DNA of 64,000 nucleotides from Pseudomonas sp. efr-133-TYG-5 (GCF_030209175.1 NZ_JARVSM010000006.1:248001-312000); one strand, 5' to 3'. Counted from the stretch's first letter, positions 32,135-41,542 are shown. Translations and numbers: made by a program. Notes: generated by a model from the letters alone, not told the origin.

Positions 32135-33949
32135 GTGATTGTTAGTCCCTGTAATGCAGCAAAATTGTCTGCCAAACGCTTGCGAAGTGCTCTGGTAGCC
32201 GGCTCGGCAGTCCTGTGCCTGCTCAGCGCCGGTCAGCTTTGGGCATTCAATCTTGACGATGTATCGGCCAAGGCTAAAGAGCTGGCCGGGCAGAAATTCG
32301 AAGCCCCGCGCAGCAACCTGCCGAACGAATTTCGCGACATGAAGTTCGCGGACTATCAGAAGATTCGCTTCCGCACTGAAAAAGCCGAATGGGCGGATCA
32401 GAAGAATCCGTTCAAGCTGTCCTTCTACCACCAGGGCATGCACTTCGATACGCCGGTGAAAATCAACGAAATCACGGCGAACACCGTCGAAGAGATCAAA
32501 TACGATCCAAGCCGTTTCGATTTCGGCGACCTCAAGTTCGATCCGAAGGCCACCGAACAGCTGGGTTACGCCGGCTTCCGTGTGCTGTACCCGATCAACA
32601 AGGCCGACAAGCAAGACGAAATCATGACCATGCTCGGCGCGAGCTACTTCCGCGTCGTCGGCAAGGGTCACACCTACGGTCTGTCCGCCCGTGGCCTGGC
32701 GATCGATACCGCCCTGCCGTCCGGTGAGGAATTCCCGCGTTTCCGCGAGTTCTGGATTCAGCAACCGAAGCCGGGCGACAAGCACCTGGTGATCTTCGCC
32801 CTGCTCGATTCGCCACGTGCCACCGGTGCCTACCGGCTGATCCTGCGCCCGGGCAGCGACACCATCGTCGACGTCAAGGCGCAGATGTTCCTGCGCGACA
32901 AGGTCGGCAAGCTCGGCATCGCGCCGCTGACCAGCATGTTCCTGTTCGGCGCCAACCAGCCGTCGAAAGTGCTCAACTACCGTCGTGAACTGCACGACTC
33001 CAGCGGTCTGTCGATCCATGCCGGCAACGGCGAGTGGATCTGGCGCCCACTGAACAACCCGAAACACCTGGCCGTGAGCAACTTCAGCGTCGAGAACCCG
33101 CGTGGTTTCGGTCTGCTGCAGCGTGGCCGTGACTTCAGCCACTACGAAGACCTCGACGACCGCTACGACAAGCGTCCAAGCGCCTGGATCGAGCCGAAGG
33201 GCGACTGGGGCAAGGGCACCGTCGATCTGGTCGAGATTCCGACCGCCGACGAAACCAACGACAACATCGTCGCGTTCTGGAACCCGGAAAAACAACCGGA
33301 GCCAGGCCAGCCGCTGGACGTTGCCTATCGCCTGCACTGGACCATGGACGAAGCGGCGATTCACGCCCCGGACAGCGCCTGGGTCAAGCAGACCCTGCGT
33401 TCCACCGGTGACGTCAAGCAATCGAACCTGATCCGTCAGCCGGATGGCAGCGTTGCCTACCTGGTCGACTTCGAAGGTCCGTCGCTGGCGGCATTGCCAC
33501 CGGAAACCGACGTGCGCAGCCAGGTCAGTGTCGGCGACAACGCCGAACTGGTGGAAAACAGCGTGCGCTACAACCCCGAAACCAAGGGCTGGCGCCTGAC
33601 CCTGCGGATGAAGATCAAGGACCCGAGCAAGTCCACCGAAATGCGTGCTGCCCTGGTGCAGAACGTCGTGCCGGAAGACCTCGCCAAGGTTTCGCTGCCA
33701 GCGTCGAACTCGTCCGTCGCCAAGGCCGACAAGGTCGCCGCCAAGCAACAAGAGAAAGCCGACAAGGAAGCCAAGGCCGCCGAAGCCAAGCAGGCCGACG
33801 CCAAGCCTTCCACCGATGCCAAGGACCAGGCCAATAAAGACGCCAAGCAGCCAGCCGCTGCGGACGCGGCCCCAGCCACACCGGAATCGGCACCGACTGA
33901 AGAAGTCCTGACCGAGACCTGGAGCTATCAGTTGCCTGCCGATGAGTAA
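32135..33949 (+). CDS. opgG: Periplasmic glucan biosynthesis protein OpgG
   Basis: The 604-residue precursor starts at a GTG (32135) six bases after GAGGG (32124-32128); an upstream in-frame start has no such support. A long signal peptide ends near SAGQLWAF. The body is the usual beta-sandwich OpgG/MdoG domain needed to branch or release osmoregulated periplasmic glucans. From about residue 525 there is a tail very rich in Lys, Ala, Asp and Glu (AKQQEKADKEAKAAEAKQAD), ending in a short hydrophobic-aromatic stretch. It overlaps opgH by eight bases. Confidence 0.95.
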   Translation: MIVSPCNAAKLSAKRLRSALVAGSAVLCLLSAGQLWAFNLDDVSAKAKELAGQKFEAPRSNLPNEFRDMKFADYQKIRFRTEKAEWADQKNPFKLSFYHQGMHFDTPVKINEITANTVEEIKYDPSRFDFGDLKFDPKATEQLGYAGFRVLYPINKADKQDEIMTMLGASYFRVVGKGHTYGLSARGLAIDTALPSGEEFPRFREFWIQQPKPGDKHLVIFALLDSPRATGAYRLILRPGSDTIVDVKAQMFLRDKVGKLGIAPLTSMFLFGANQPSKVLNYRRELHDSSGLSIHAGNGEWIWRPLNNPKHLAVSNFSVENPRGFGLLQRGRDFSHYEDLDDRYDKRPSAWIEPKGDWGKGTVDLVEIPTADETNDNIVAFWNPEKQPEPGQPLDVAYRLHWTMDEAAIHAPDSAWVKQTLRSTGDVKQSNLIRQPDGSVAYLVDFEGPSLAALPPETDVRSQVSVGDNAELVENSVRYNPETKGWRLTLRMKIKDPSKSTEMRAALVQNVVPEDLAKVSLPASNSSVAKADKVAAKQQEKADKEAKAAEAKQADAKPSTDAKDQANKDAKQPAAADAAPATPESAPTEEVLTETWSYQLPADE

Positions 33950-36512
33950 CTCTCAAGTACAGCCAGAGACTCTGTCCGAGTATCTGGCGCATCTGCCGAT
34001 GACCGACGAGCAGCGCGCGGAACTCGCGGGCTGCCAGTCCTTCAGCGAACTGCATCAACGCCTGTCGTCGTCGACGTTCGACGCCCCTGCCGAAGCCGCC
34101 CAGGCTTCGGTGGGCAAGCGTCTGAGCCTGAGCACCGCCGAAGAGCTGCAAGACGCGGAAATGCTGGTGCTCGACGCCAGTGGCCGGGTCAGCCTCAAGG
34201 CGACGCCGCCGATCCGCCGGACCAAGGTCGTGCCGGAGCCATGGCGCACCAATATCCTCGTGCGCGCCTGGCGGCGTCTGACCGGGCGCACCAATCCGCC
34301 GGCACCGCCGAAGGATGAGCGGGTGTTGCCCGCCGCGCGCTGGCGCACCGTCGGTTCGATCCGTCGCTACATTCTGTTGCTGCTGATGCTTGGCCAGACC
34401 ATCGTCGCCGGCTGGTACATGAAAGGCATCATGCCGTACCAGGGCTGGTCGTTCGTCGATCTCGAAGAAGTCCTGCACCAGCCGTTGCTGCAAACCGCCA
34501 CGCAAGTGCTGCCGTATGCGCTGCAAACCAGCATCCTGATTCTGTTCGGGATTCTGTTCTGCTGGGTCTCGGCCGGTTTCTGGACCGCGCTGATGGGCTT
34601 CCTCGAGTTGCTCACCGGTCACGACAAGTACCGTATCTCCGGGAAAAGTGCCGGCAACGAGCCGATCCCGAAAGATGCCCGCACCGCGCTGGTGATGCCG
34701 ATCTGCAACGAAGACGTACCCCGGGTATTCGCCGGCCTGCGCGCGACGTTCGAGTCGGTCGCGGCCACCGGTGACCTCGATCGCTTCGACTTCTTCGTGC
34801 TCAGCGACAGTAACGACACCGATATCTGCGTGGCCGAGCAACAGGCCTGGCTGGACGTCTGCCGCGAAGCCAAGGGCTTCGGCAAGATTTTCTACCGCCG
34901 TCGTCGCCGTCGTGTGAAGCGCAAGAGCGGCAACCTCGACGACTTCTGCCGTCGCTGGGGCGGTGACTACAAGTACATGGTCGTGCTCGACGCCGACTCG
35001 GTGATGAGCGGCGAGTGCCTGACCAGCCTGGTCCGCCTGATGGAAGCCACCCCGGATGCCGGGATCATCCAGACCGCCCCGCGTGCCTCGGGCATGGACA
35101 CGCTGTATGCGCGCATGCAGCAGTTCGCCACCCGCGTCTACGGCCCGTTGTTCACCGCCGGCCTGCACTTCTGGCAGCTGGGTGAATCGCACTACTGGGG
35201 GCACAACGCGATCATCCGCATGAAGCCGTTCATCGAGCACTGCGCCCTGGCGCCGTTGCCGGGCAAAGGCGCGTTTGCCGGTGCGATCCTGTCGCACGAC
35301 TTCGTCGAAGCCGCGCTGATGCGCCGTGCGGGCTGGGGCGTGTGGATTGCCTACGACCTGCCGGGCAGCTACGAAGAACTGCCGCCGAACCTGCTCGACG
35401 AGCTCAAGCGTGACCGACGCTGGTGCCACGGCAACCTGATGAACTTCCGCCTGTTCCTGGTCAAGGGCATGCACCCGGTGCACCGCGCGGTGTTCCTCAC
35501 CGGCGTGATGTCGTACCTGTCGGCGCCGTTGTGGTTCTTCTTCCTGGTGCTGTCCACCGCGCTGCTGGCGGTAAACACACTGATGGAGCCGCAGTACTTC
35601 CTCGAACCACGGCAGCTCTATCCACTGTGGCCGCAATGGCATCCGGACAAGGCAATTGCGCTGTTCTCGACAACCATCGTGCTGTTGTTCCTGCCGAAAC
35701 TGTTGAGCATCATCCTGATCTGGGCCAAGGGCGCGAAAGAGTTCGGTGGCAAGTTCAAGGTGACCCTGTCGATGCTGCTGGAGATGCTGTTCTCCATGCT
35801 GCTGGCGCCGGTGCGGATGATTTTCCACACCCGTTTCGTCCTCGCCGCGTTCCTCGGCTGGGCCGCGACCTGGAACTCGCCGCAACGTGACGACGACTCC
35901 ACGCCATGGAGCGAAGCGGTCAAGCGCCACGGCCCGCAGACCCTGCTGGGCTTCTTCTGGGCGCTGCTGGTGATCTGGCTGAACCCGAGCTTCCTGTGGT
36001 GGCTGGTGCCGATCGTCGGTTCGCTGATGCTGTCGATCCCGGTATCGGTGATTTCCAGCCGCGTCGGCCTGGGCCTGAAATCCCGTGACGAGAGCCTGTT
36101 CCTCATCCCCGAGGAATACAATCCGCCGCAGGCGTTGCTGGCCACCGACCAGTACACCCACGAAAACCGCTGGCATGCGCTGAACGACGGCTTCGTCCGC
36201 GCGGTAGTCGATCCGCAGCAGAACGCCCTGGCGTGCTCGCTGGCGACTTCCCGTCACGGTCAGGCCGAGCCGATCGAGTGGCTGCGCCAGGAACGCGTGC
36301 GTCATGCGCTGAAGGTCGGCCCGGCAGCGTTGAGCAACCATGATCGCCTGCAGTTGCTGAGCGACCCGGTCGCCCTGGCGCGCCTGCACGAGGCGGTGTG
36401 GGCCGAAGGTCACGCCGAGTGGCTGGAGGCGTGGCGGGCGTCGGTGAAAGCCGATCCGCATGCGCCGTTGCTGCCGCTCAAGCCTGTGAGCTTGCAGGCG
36501 CAACCGGCCTGA
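33942..36512 (+). CDS. opgH: Glucan glucosyltransferase OpgH
   Basis: This 856-residue inner-membrane GT2 enzyme polymerises the beta-1,2 glucan backbone from UDP-glucose and exports it. Two helices (about 143-160 and 190-222) precede the cytoplasmic catalytic domain, with the metal site VVLDADS (Asp350, Asp352) and RDRRWCHGN; several more helices follow to about residue 720. It is translationally coupled to opgG and is followed at once by a strong terminator. Confidence 0.96.
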   Translation: MSNSQVQPETLSEYLAHLPMTDEQRAELAGCQSFSELHQRLSSSTFDAPAEAAQASVGKRLSLSTAEELQDAEMLVLDASGRVSLKATPPIRRTKVVPEPWRTNILVRAWRRLTGRTNPPAPPKDERVLPAARWRTVGSIRRYILLLLMLGQTIVAGWYMKGIMPYQGWSFVDLEEVLHQPLLQTATQVLPYALQTSILILFGILFCWVSAGFWTALMGFLELLTGHDKYRISGKSAGNEPIPKDARTALVMPICNEDVPRVFAGLRATFESVAATGDLDRFDFFVLSDSNDTDICVAEQQAWLDVCREAKGFGKIFYRRRRRRVKRKSGNLDDFCRRWGGDYKYMVVLDADSVMSGECLTSLVRLMEATPDAGIIQTAPRASGMDTLYARMQQFATRVYGPLFTAGLHFWQLGESHYWGHNAIIRMKPFIEHCALAPLPGKGAFAGAILSHDFVEAALMRRAGWGVWIAYDLPGSYEELPPNLLDELKRDRRWCHGNLMNFRLFLVKGMHPVHRAVFLTGVMSYLSAPLWFFFLVLSTALLAVNTLMEPQYFLEPRQLYPLWPQWHPDKAIALFSTTIVLLFLPKLLSIILIWAKGAKEFGGKFKVTLSMLLEMLFSMLLAPVRMIFHTRFVLAAFLGWAATWNSPQRDDDSTPWSEAVKRHGPQTLLGFFWALLVIWLNPSFLWWLVPIVGSLMLSIPVSVISSRVGLGLKSRDESLFLIPEEYNPPQALLATDQYTHENRWHALNDGFVRAVVDPQQNALACSLATSRHGQAEPIEWLRQERVRHALKVGPAALSNHDRLQLLSDPVALARLHEAVWAEGHAEWLEAWRASVKADPHAPLLPLKPVSLQAQPA

Positions 36513-36517
36513 TGAAG

Positions 36518-36544
36518 AAACCCCGCGAAAGCGGGGTTTTTTTT
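36518..36544 (+). terminator. Rho-independent terminator after opgH
   Basis: CCCCGC-GAAA-GCGGGG (36521-36536) with a GNRA-type loop, preceded by AAA and followed by eight T, begins six bases after the opgH stop. Confidence 0.95.
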
Positions 36545-36570
36545 GTTTGCCGATTATCGGCGCGGGTCAC

Positions 36571-36619
36571 TCGTCCCACGCTCTGCGTGGGAATGCCGCC
36601 CGGTACGCTCCGCGTCCCA
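36571..36619. repeat. Half copy of the nested-palindrome repeat
   Basis: TCGTCCCACGCTCTGCGTGG and then GTACGCTCCGCGTCCC match the left half of the elements at 28247 and 39505; the right half is missing. Confidence 0.7.
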
Positions 36620-36759
36620 TCCGACACCAACCGATCAAAAAACCTTGTGCAAACGGACGAGTGCGTTAGCATCCGTCCCCGAATTGGCGCACCCGGACAT
36701 TTTTTGTCCAGCACTGTCGTTTTTCGCGCCGCAAACGCAATGGTTTTGGGGACTTGAAG

Positions 36760-37557
36760 ATGAAGAAGTATCTGTCGATGCTGCTGGTCGGCGTCACGGC
36801 ACTGGTGGCAGTCAATGCGGCGCAGGCCGGTGCGATCGATGACGCGGTCAAGCGCGGCACGTTGAAAGTCGGCATGGATCCGACCTACATGCCGTTCGAG
36901 ATGACCAACAAGCGCGGCGAGATCATCGGTTTCGAAGTCGATATCCTCAAGGCCATGTCCAAGGCCATGGGCGTCAAGCTGGAGCTGGTGTCCACCGGTT
37001 ACGACGGCATCATCCCGGCCCTGATGACCGACAAGTTCGACATGATCGGCAGCGGTATGACCCTGACCCAGGAGCGCAACCTGCGCCTGAACTTCAGCGA
37101 ACCGTTCATCGTTGTCGGCCAGACCCTGCTGATCCGCAAGGAGCTGGAAGGCACCATCAAGTCCTACAAGGACCTCAACACCGCCGACTACCGCATCACG
37201 TCCAAGCTCGGCACCACCGGCGAGATGGTCGCCAAGAAACTGATCGCCAAGGCCAAGTACCACGGCTACGACAACGAGCAGGAAGCCGTGCTCGACGTGG
37301 TCAACGGCAAGGCCGACGCCTTCATCTACGACGCGCCGTACAACGTCGTCGCGGTGAACAAGGTCGGTGCCGGCAAGCTGGTGTTCCTCGACAAGCCGTT
37401 CACCTACGAGCCGCTGGCCTTCGGTCTGAAGAAGGGCGACTACGACAGCCTCAACTTCATCAACAACTTCCTTCACCAGATTCACGAAGACGGCACCTAC
37501 GATCGCATCCATGACAAGTGGTTCAAGAGCACCGAGTGGCTCAAGGACATGGAATAA
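36760..37557 (+). CDS. Amino-acid-type ABC transporter binding protein
   Basis: The 265-residue precursor has a signal peptide MKKYLSMLLVGVTALVAVNA-AQAG and an SBP_bac_3 fold (GTLKVGMDPTYMPFEM, GFEVDILKAM, DMIGSGMTLTQER). This family binds polar or charged amino acids; the exact ligand cannot be read. The ATG at 36760 has GGGGA seven bases upstream. It belongs with the permease and ATPase genes that follow, although a REP doublet lies between. I recall the same trio (PA5076-5074) after opgH in P. aeruginosa. Confidence 0.9.
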   Translation: MKKYLSMLLVGVTALVAVNAAQAGAIDDAVKRGTLKVGMDPTYMPFEMTNKRGEIIGFEVDILKAMSKAMGVKLELVSTGYDGIIPALMTDKFDMIGSGMTLTQERNLRLNFSEPFIVVGQTLLIRKELEGTIKSYKDLNTADYRITSKLGTTGEMVAKKLIAKAKYHGYDNEQEAVLDVVNGKADAFIYDAPYNVVAVNKVGAGKLVFLDKPFTYEPLAFGLKKGDYDSLNFINNFLHQIHEDGTYDRIHDKWFKSTEWLKDME

Positions 37558-37586
37558 CACTTGATCAGTGGGATCGAGTCGCCCCA

Positions 37587-37675
37587 TTCGCGAGCAAGCT
37601 CGCTCCCACAGTGTTTTAGGTGAACACAAATTTTGTGTCCGGCACTGAACGTGTGGGAGCGAGCTTGCTCGCGAA
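37587..37675. repeat. REP doublet (REPIN), GAGCTTGC type
   Basis: TTCGCGAGCAAGCTCGCTCC and GTGGGAGCGAGCTTGCTCGC form an inverted pair between the binding-protein and permease genes. Confidence 0.9.
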
Positions 37676-37712
37676 GAGTGCCGCCCAGGCAACACAAATT
37701 CCGGAATCTGCA

Positions 37713-38672
37713 ATGAAACAGAAAAAAGCCCAATGGCCCTGGCACGTGCTGACCGTGCTGGTGCTGGTCGGCCTGGCGGGGGCGCTGTATTACGCCACGT
37801 CGCTGATGTCCTACGAGTGGCGCTGGAATCGCGTGCCGCAATACTTCGCCTATCAGGCCGAGGAAACCCAGCGCGCTGCCGATATCTCCACCGTCACTGA
37901 ACTGGTGCGCAAGGGCAGCAGTGCGCAAGTCACCCTGCGTAACGACGCCGGCGACGAGCAGCATCTGACCGTCGACGAGAACAGCCTGCAGTTCGCTCAG
38001 GGCGACGATGTCGCCGAAGGCGACGTGGTGGGCGTCACTCGGCATTGGGCGGCAGGACCGCTGCTGTGGGGCCTGTGGACCACGCTCTGGCTATCGCTGG
38101 TGTCTGGCGTGCTCGGCCTGCTGATCGGACTGGTCACCGGGCTGTGCCGCCTGTCGAGCAACCCGACCCTGCGCGACCTGTCGACGATCTATGTCGAACT
38201 GGTGCGCGGTACGCCGCTGCTGGTGCAGATCTTCATTTTCTACTTCTTTATCGGCACGGTGATGAATCTGTCCCGCGAGTTCGCCGGGATCGCCGCGCTG
38301 TCGCTGTTCACCGGCGCCTACGTGGCGGAAATCATCCGTTCCGGCGTGCAGTCGATTGCCCGCGGGCAGAACGAAGCGGCGCGTTCGCTGGGCCTCAGTG
38401 CCGGTCAGTCGATGCGCCACGTGGTGCTGCCGCAGGCCTTCAAGCGCGTCCTGCCGCCGCTGGCCGGGCAGTTCATCAGTCTGGTCAAGGACACTTCGCT
38501 GGTGTCGGTGATCGCCATCACCGAACTGCTGAAAAGCGGACGCGAAGTGATCACCACCTCGTTTTCGCCGTTCGAGATCCTGTTCTGTGTCGCCGGCCTG
38601 TATCTGTTGATCAACCTGCCGCTGTCGAAAATCGCCAGCCGGCTCGAGCGGAGGCTCGCGCAAAGTGATTGA
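37713..38672 (+). CDS. Amino-acid-type ABC transporter permease with periplasmic insert
   Basis: The 319-residue inner-membrane protein has one helix at about 10-30, then a hydrophilic stretch of about 80 residues that should be periplasmic, then five helices of the HisM/GlnP type. The EAA loop (EAARSLGLSAGQSMRHVVLPQ) contacts the ATPase. The ATG at 37713 gives the first helix directly; the Shine-Dalgarno is weak. It overlaps the ATPase gene by eight bases. Confidence 0.9.
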   Translation: MKQKKAQWPWHVLTVLVLVGLAGALYYATSLMSYEWRWNRVPQYFAYQAEETQRAADISTVTELVRKGSSAQVTLRNDAGDEQHLTVDENSLQFAQGDDVAEGDVVGVTRHWAAGPLLWGLWTTLWLSLVSGVLGLLIGLVTGLCRLSSNPTLRDLSTIYVELVRGTPLLVQIFIFYFFIGTVMNLSREFAGIAALSLFTGAYVAEIIRSGVQSIARGQNEAARSLGLSAGQSMRHVVLPQAFKRVLPPLAGQFISLVKDTSLVSVIAITELLKSGREVITTSFSPFEILFCVAGLYLLINLPLSKIASRLERRLAQSD

Positions 38673-39399
38673 AGTCCGCGATCTGGTAAAAGTCTTCGAC
38701 ACCCGTGGCCAGATAGTGCGGGCGGTGGATAACGTCACCACCACGGTGGCCAAGGGCGAAGTGCTGGTGGTGATCGGTCCGTCCGGCTCGGGTAAATCGA
38801 CCTTCCTGCGCTGCCTCAATGGCCTGGAGGCGTTCGACTCGGGCTCGGTGAGCATCGACGGCCTGCAATTGGCCGATCCGAAAACCGACGTCAATGCCTA
38901 TCGCCGCGAAGTCGGCATGGTGTTTCAGCATTTCAATCTGTTCCCGCACATGACCGTGCTGGAGAACCTCTGCCTGGCGCAGAAAGTCGTGCGCAAGCGC
39001 GGCCAGAAGGAAAGCGAGACCAAGGCCCTGGCGTTGCTGGAAAAGGTCGGCATCGCGCAGAAGGCCGGCGAATACCCGTCACGTCTGTCTGGCGGGCAGC
39101 AGCAGCGCGTGGCGATTGCCCGGGCGCTGGCGATGGACCCAAAAGTCATGCTGTTCGATGAACCGACGTCGGCTCTCGACCCGGAAATGGTCGGCGAAGT
39201 GCTGGATGTGATGAAGAACCTGGCCGTGGAGGGCATGACCATGGTCTGCGTCACCCACGAAATGGGCTTCGCTCGGGAAGTGGCGGACCGGGTGTTGTTC
39301 TTCGATCACGGCAAACTGCTGGAAGATGCATCGCCAGCGCAGTTCTTCGATGCACCGAAGGACCCGCGCGCTCAGGCCTTCCTGCGGCAGGTCCTGTAA
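38665..39399 (+). CDS. Amino-acid-type ABC transporter ATP-binding protein
   Basis: This 244-residue ATPase of the GlnQ/HisP class has Walker A GPSGSGKST, Q-loop VFQHFNLFPHMTV, signature LSGGQQQR and Walker B VMLFDEPTSALDPE. It starts at a GTG inside the end of the permease gene. With the two preceding genes it makes a complete importer. Confidence 0.94.
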   Translation: MIEVRDLVKVFDTRGQIVRAVDNVTTTVAKGEVLVVIGPSGSGKSTFLRCLNGLEAFDSGSVSIDGLQLADPKTDVNAYRREVGMVFQHFNLFPHMTVLENLCLAQKVVRKRGQKESETKALALLEKVGIAQKAGEYPSRLSGGQQQRVAIARALAMDPKVMLFDEPTSALDPEMVGEVLDVMKNLAVEGMTMVCVTHEMGFAREVADRVLFFDHGKLLEDASPAQFFDAPKDPRAQAFLRQVL

Positions 39400-39421
39400 T
39401 TTCAGCGTCTCTCAGGATGCC

Positions 39422-39500
39422 TTCGCTGGCAAGCCAGCTCCCACAGTCATGGGTTGAACACAAACTTGGTGAACGACTGAAAACCTGTGGGAGCTGGCTT
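39422..39500. repeat. REP doublet truncated by another repeat
   Basis: The left arm TTCGCTGGCAAGCCAGCTCC is complete. The right arm GTGGGAGCTGGCTT stops at 39500, four bases before the nested-palindrome element at 39505, and is not resumed on its far side. Confidence 0.8.
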
Positions 39501-39504
39501 CACT

Positions 39505-39615
39505 GATCGTTCCCACGCTCTGCGTGGGAATGCCGCCCGGGACGCTCTGCGTCCCTTCGCAAGCGCGACGCGGAGCGTCACAGGATGCATTCCCACGCGG
39601 AGCGTGGGAACGATC
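39505..39615. repeat. Nested-palindrome repeat, GATCGTTCCCACG family (intact copy)
   Basis: This 111-bp element begins GATCGTTCCCACGCTCTGCG and ends CGCGGAGCGTGGGAACGATC, with inner arms GGGACGCTCTGCGTCCC and GACGCGGAGCGTC. It ends ten bases before the stop codon of the minus-strand chemoreceptor gene. Confidence 0.88.
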
Positions 39616-39625
39616 TGGAATCCAC

Positions 39626-41542
39626 TTAAACCTTGAACCGCCCCACCAGCATCTGCAGATGCGTGCCCAACCGCGCCAGCTCAACGCTGGACGCCGCGGT
39701 CTCTTCACTCGCTGCCGAGGTCTGATCCGACACGTCGCGTACATTCAGCACACTGCGGTTGATCTCTTCGGCCACGGCGCTTTGCTGTTCCGCCGCTGCG
39801 GCGATCTGCTGGTTCATCGCCTGGATCGCCGAGACGGTGCGGGTGATGCTCTCCAGCGAACCGCCGGCACGCCGGGTCAGCTCGACGCTGCTGTCGGTCA
39901 GGCTGCGGCTGTTGTCCATGATGGTCGCCACTTGCTGGGTGCCGTTCTGCAGGCCGACGATCAGCTCTTCGATCTCTTCGGTGGACTTCTGCGTGCGCTG
40001 GGCGAGGCTGCGCACTTCATCGGCCACGACGGCGAAACCTCGCCCGGCCTCACCGGCGCGCGCCGCCTCGATGGCCGCGTTGAGGGCCAGCAGGTTGGTC
40101 TGCTGGGCCACCGACTTGATCACGTCGAGGACGCTGCCGATCTTGTCGCTTTCACGCTTCAATTCGCCCATGGCTTCGGTGGAATGGCCGACTTCGGCCG
40201 CCAGGCGCTCGATCTGGGCGATGGCTTCGCCGACCACTTTGTCGCCTTCGCGGGCCTGTTGGTCGGCCGCGACCGCCGCTTCCGAGGCTTCCTCGGCGTT
40301 GCGCGCGACTTCCTGCACGGTGGCGGCCATTTCGTTCATGGCGGTGGCGACCTGATCGGTCTCGACTTTCTGATTGTTGACCCCGGCGCTGGTCTGCTCG
40401 GTCACCGCCGACAGCTCCTCGGCGGCGCTGGCAATCTGGGTGACACCGTCGCTGATGCCGCCGATCAGCTCGCGCAGGCCTTGGGTCATGCTCTGCATCG
40501 AACGTTGCAATTGCCCGAGTTCGTCGCGGCGTAGGGAGATCAGGTTGTGGGTGAGGTCGCCGGCCGCCACGCGCTCGGCGACTTTCAGGGTCTGGTTCAG
40601 CGGAATGATGATCTGCCGGGTGATCGCCCAGGCTGCCAGCAGGCCGAAGGCCAGGGCCAGCGCGGTGGCGATCAGCAGCATGTTCTTGGCGTGAGCGGCG
40701 TCGGTGTCGCGCACGACGGTCTGCGATACGGTGAGTTTCTTGCTGACGTCGAGCAGGATGTCGCCCTGAGCTGACATGCGAGCCAGCGCCTTGGCGTTGT
40801 TCACCTGGGAGTCGCGGAACTGGCTGACAGCAGCGCGGTAAGCCTTGAGCGATTCGGTGGCCTGTTGCAGGTTGGCGATGTGTTGCTCGGGCAGTTTGCT
40901 AGGCAGGCCTTCCAGATTGTTCAGGGCGGCGGCGATGGCATCCAGCGCCGGTTGTTCGGCCTCGGCCTTGCCGCTGTAGGTGTAACCGCGCACCTGATAG
41001 CGCGCCTGCTGCAGCAGTTTGCTCAGTTCGATCACGCTGTTGAACTGCGCGACGCTGTCGCCTTGCAGCAGGGATTTTTCGACTTCGCTGACCTTGGCCA
41101 CGGCGTTGTCGGCGCTGGCGCCGAGTTTGCTGCGGGCGTCTTCACGCTGCACGGTGGCCTGGGTCATGTCGCCAAAGGCGCGTTTGTACTCGGCGACCGC
41201 CGCCAGTTGCTGATCGATCATGGCCACGTCGGACGGTTGCTCGATCATGCCACGGGCGCTTTGCAGGCCGCTGTCGAGTTTGCCCAGCAGGTCGTTGACC
41301 GCGCCCGGACCTTGCTCGCCACGGCGCGCTTCATAGTCCAGGCGCGCCAGGCGCAGGTCCTTGGTCAGCTCGTTGAGGCTGGAGATGAAGCCGAGCTTGT
41401 CGCCACGGCTGATGATGCCGCTCATGCCGGTCCAGCCGGTGAAGGTAATCAACAGCGTCAGTAACAGAACCAGGCCGAAACCGATTCCCAGCTTGCGTTT
41501 GACGCTGACGTTCCCAAGATTCTCGGCTAACCAACGGTACAT
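39626..41542 (-). CDS. Methyl-accepting chemotaxis protein with HBM sensor (McpQ/McpK-like)
   Basis: The 638-residue transducer has a helix at about 18-38, an all-helical periplasmic sensor to about 285 that fits the helical bimodular (HBM) family, a second helix (NMLLIATALALAFGLLAAW), HAMP and a signalling domain with QQTNLLALNAAIEAARAGEAG. By position next to rsmE-tatCBA it corresponds to P. putida McpQ (citrate) and P. aeruginosa PA5072/McpK (alpha-ketoglutarate). Ligand choice within HBM receptors varies, so an organic acid is likely but not certain. Confidence 0.88.
   Translation of the reverse strand: MYRWLAENLGNVSVKRKLGIGFGLVLLLTLLITFTGWTGMSGIISRGDKLGFISSLNELTKDLRLARLDYEARRGEQGPGAVNDLLGKLDSGLQSARGMIEQPSDVAMIDQQLAAVAEYKRAFGDMTQATVQREDARSKLGASADNAVAKVSEVEKSLLQGDSVAQFNSVIELSKLLQQARYQVRGYTYSGKAEAEQPALDAIAAALNNLEGLPSKLPEQHIANLQQATESLKAYRAAVSQFRDSQVNNAKALARMSAQGDILLDVSKKLTVSQTVVRDTDAAHAKNMLLIATALALAFGLLAAWAITRQIIIPLNQTLKVAERVAAGDLTHNLISLRRDELGQLQRSMQSMTQGLRELIGGISDGVTQIASAAEELSAVTEQTSAGVNNQKVETDQVATAMNEMAATVQEVARNAEEASEAAVAADQQAREGDKVVGEAIAQIERLAAEVGHSTEAMGELKRESDKIGSVLDVIKSVAQQTNLLALNAAIEAARAGEAGRGFAVVADEVRSLAQRTQKSTEEIEELIVGLQNGTQQVATIMDNSRSLTDSSVELTRRAGGSLESITRTVSAIQAMNQQIAAAAEQQSAVAEEINRSVLNVRDVSDQTSAASEETAASSVELARLGTHLQMLVGRFKV

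Noticed and set aside
33615..36503. A 962-residue minus-strand frame opposite opgGH
   Set aside because: It is the mirror of a well-supported glycosyltransferase gene and shows only low-complexity Gln/Arg/His composition.
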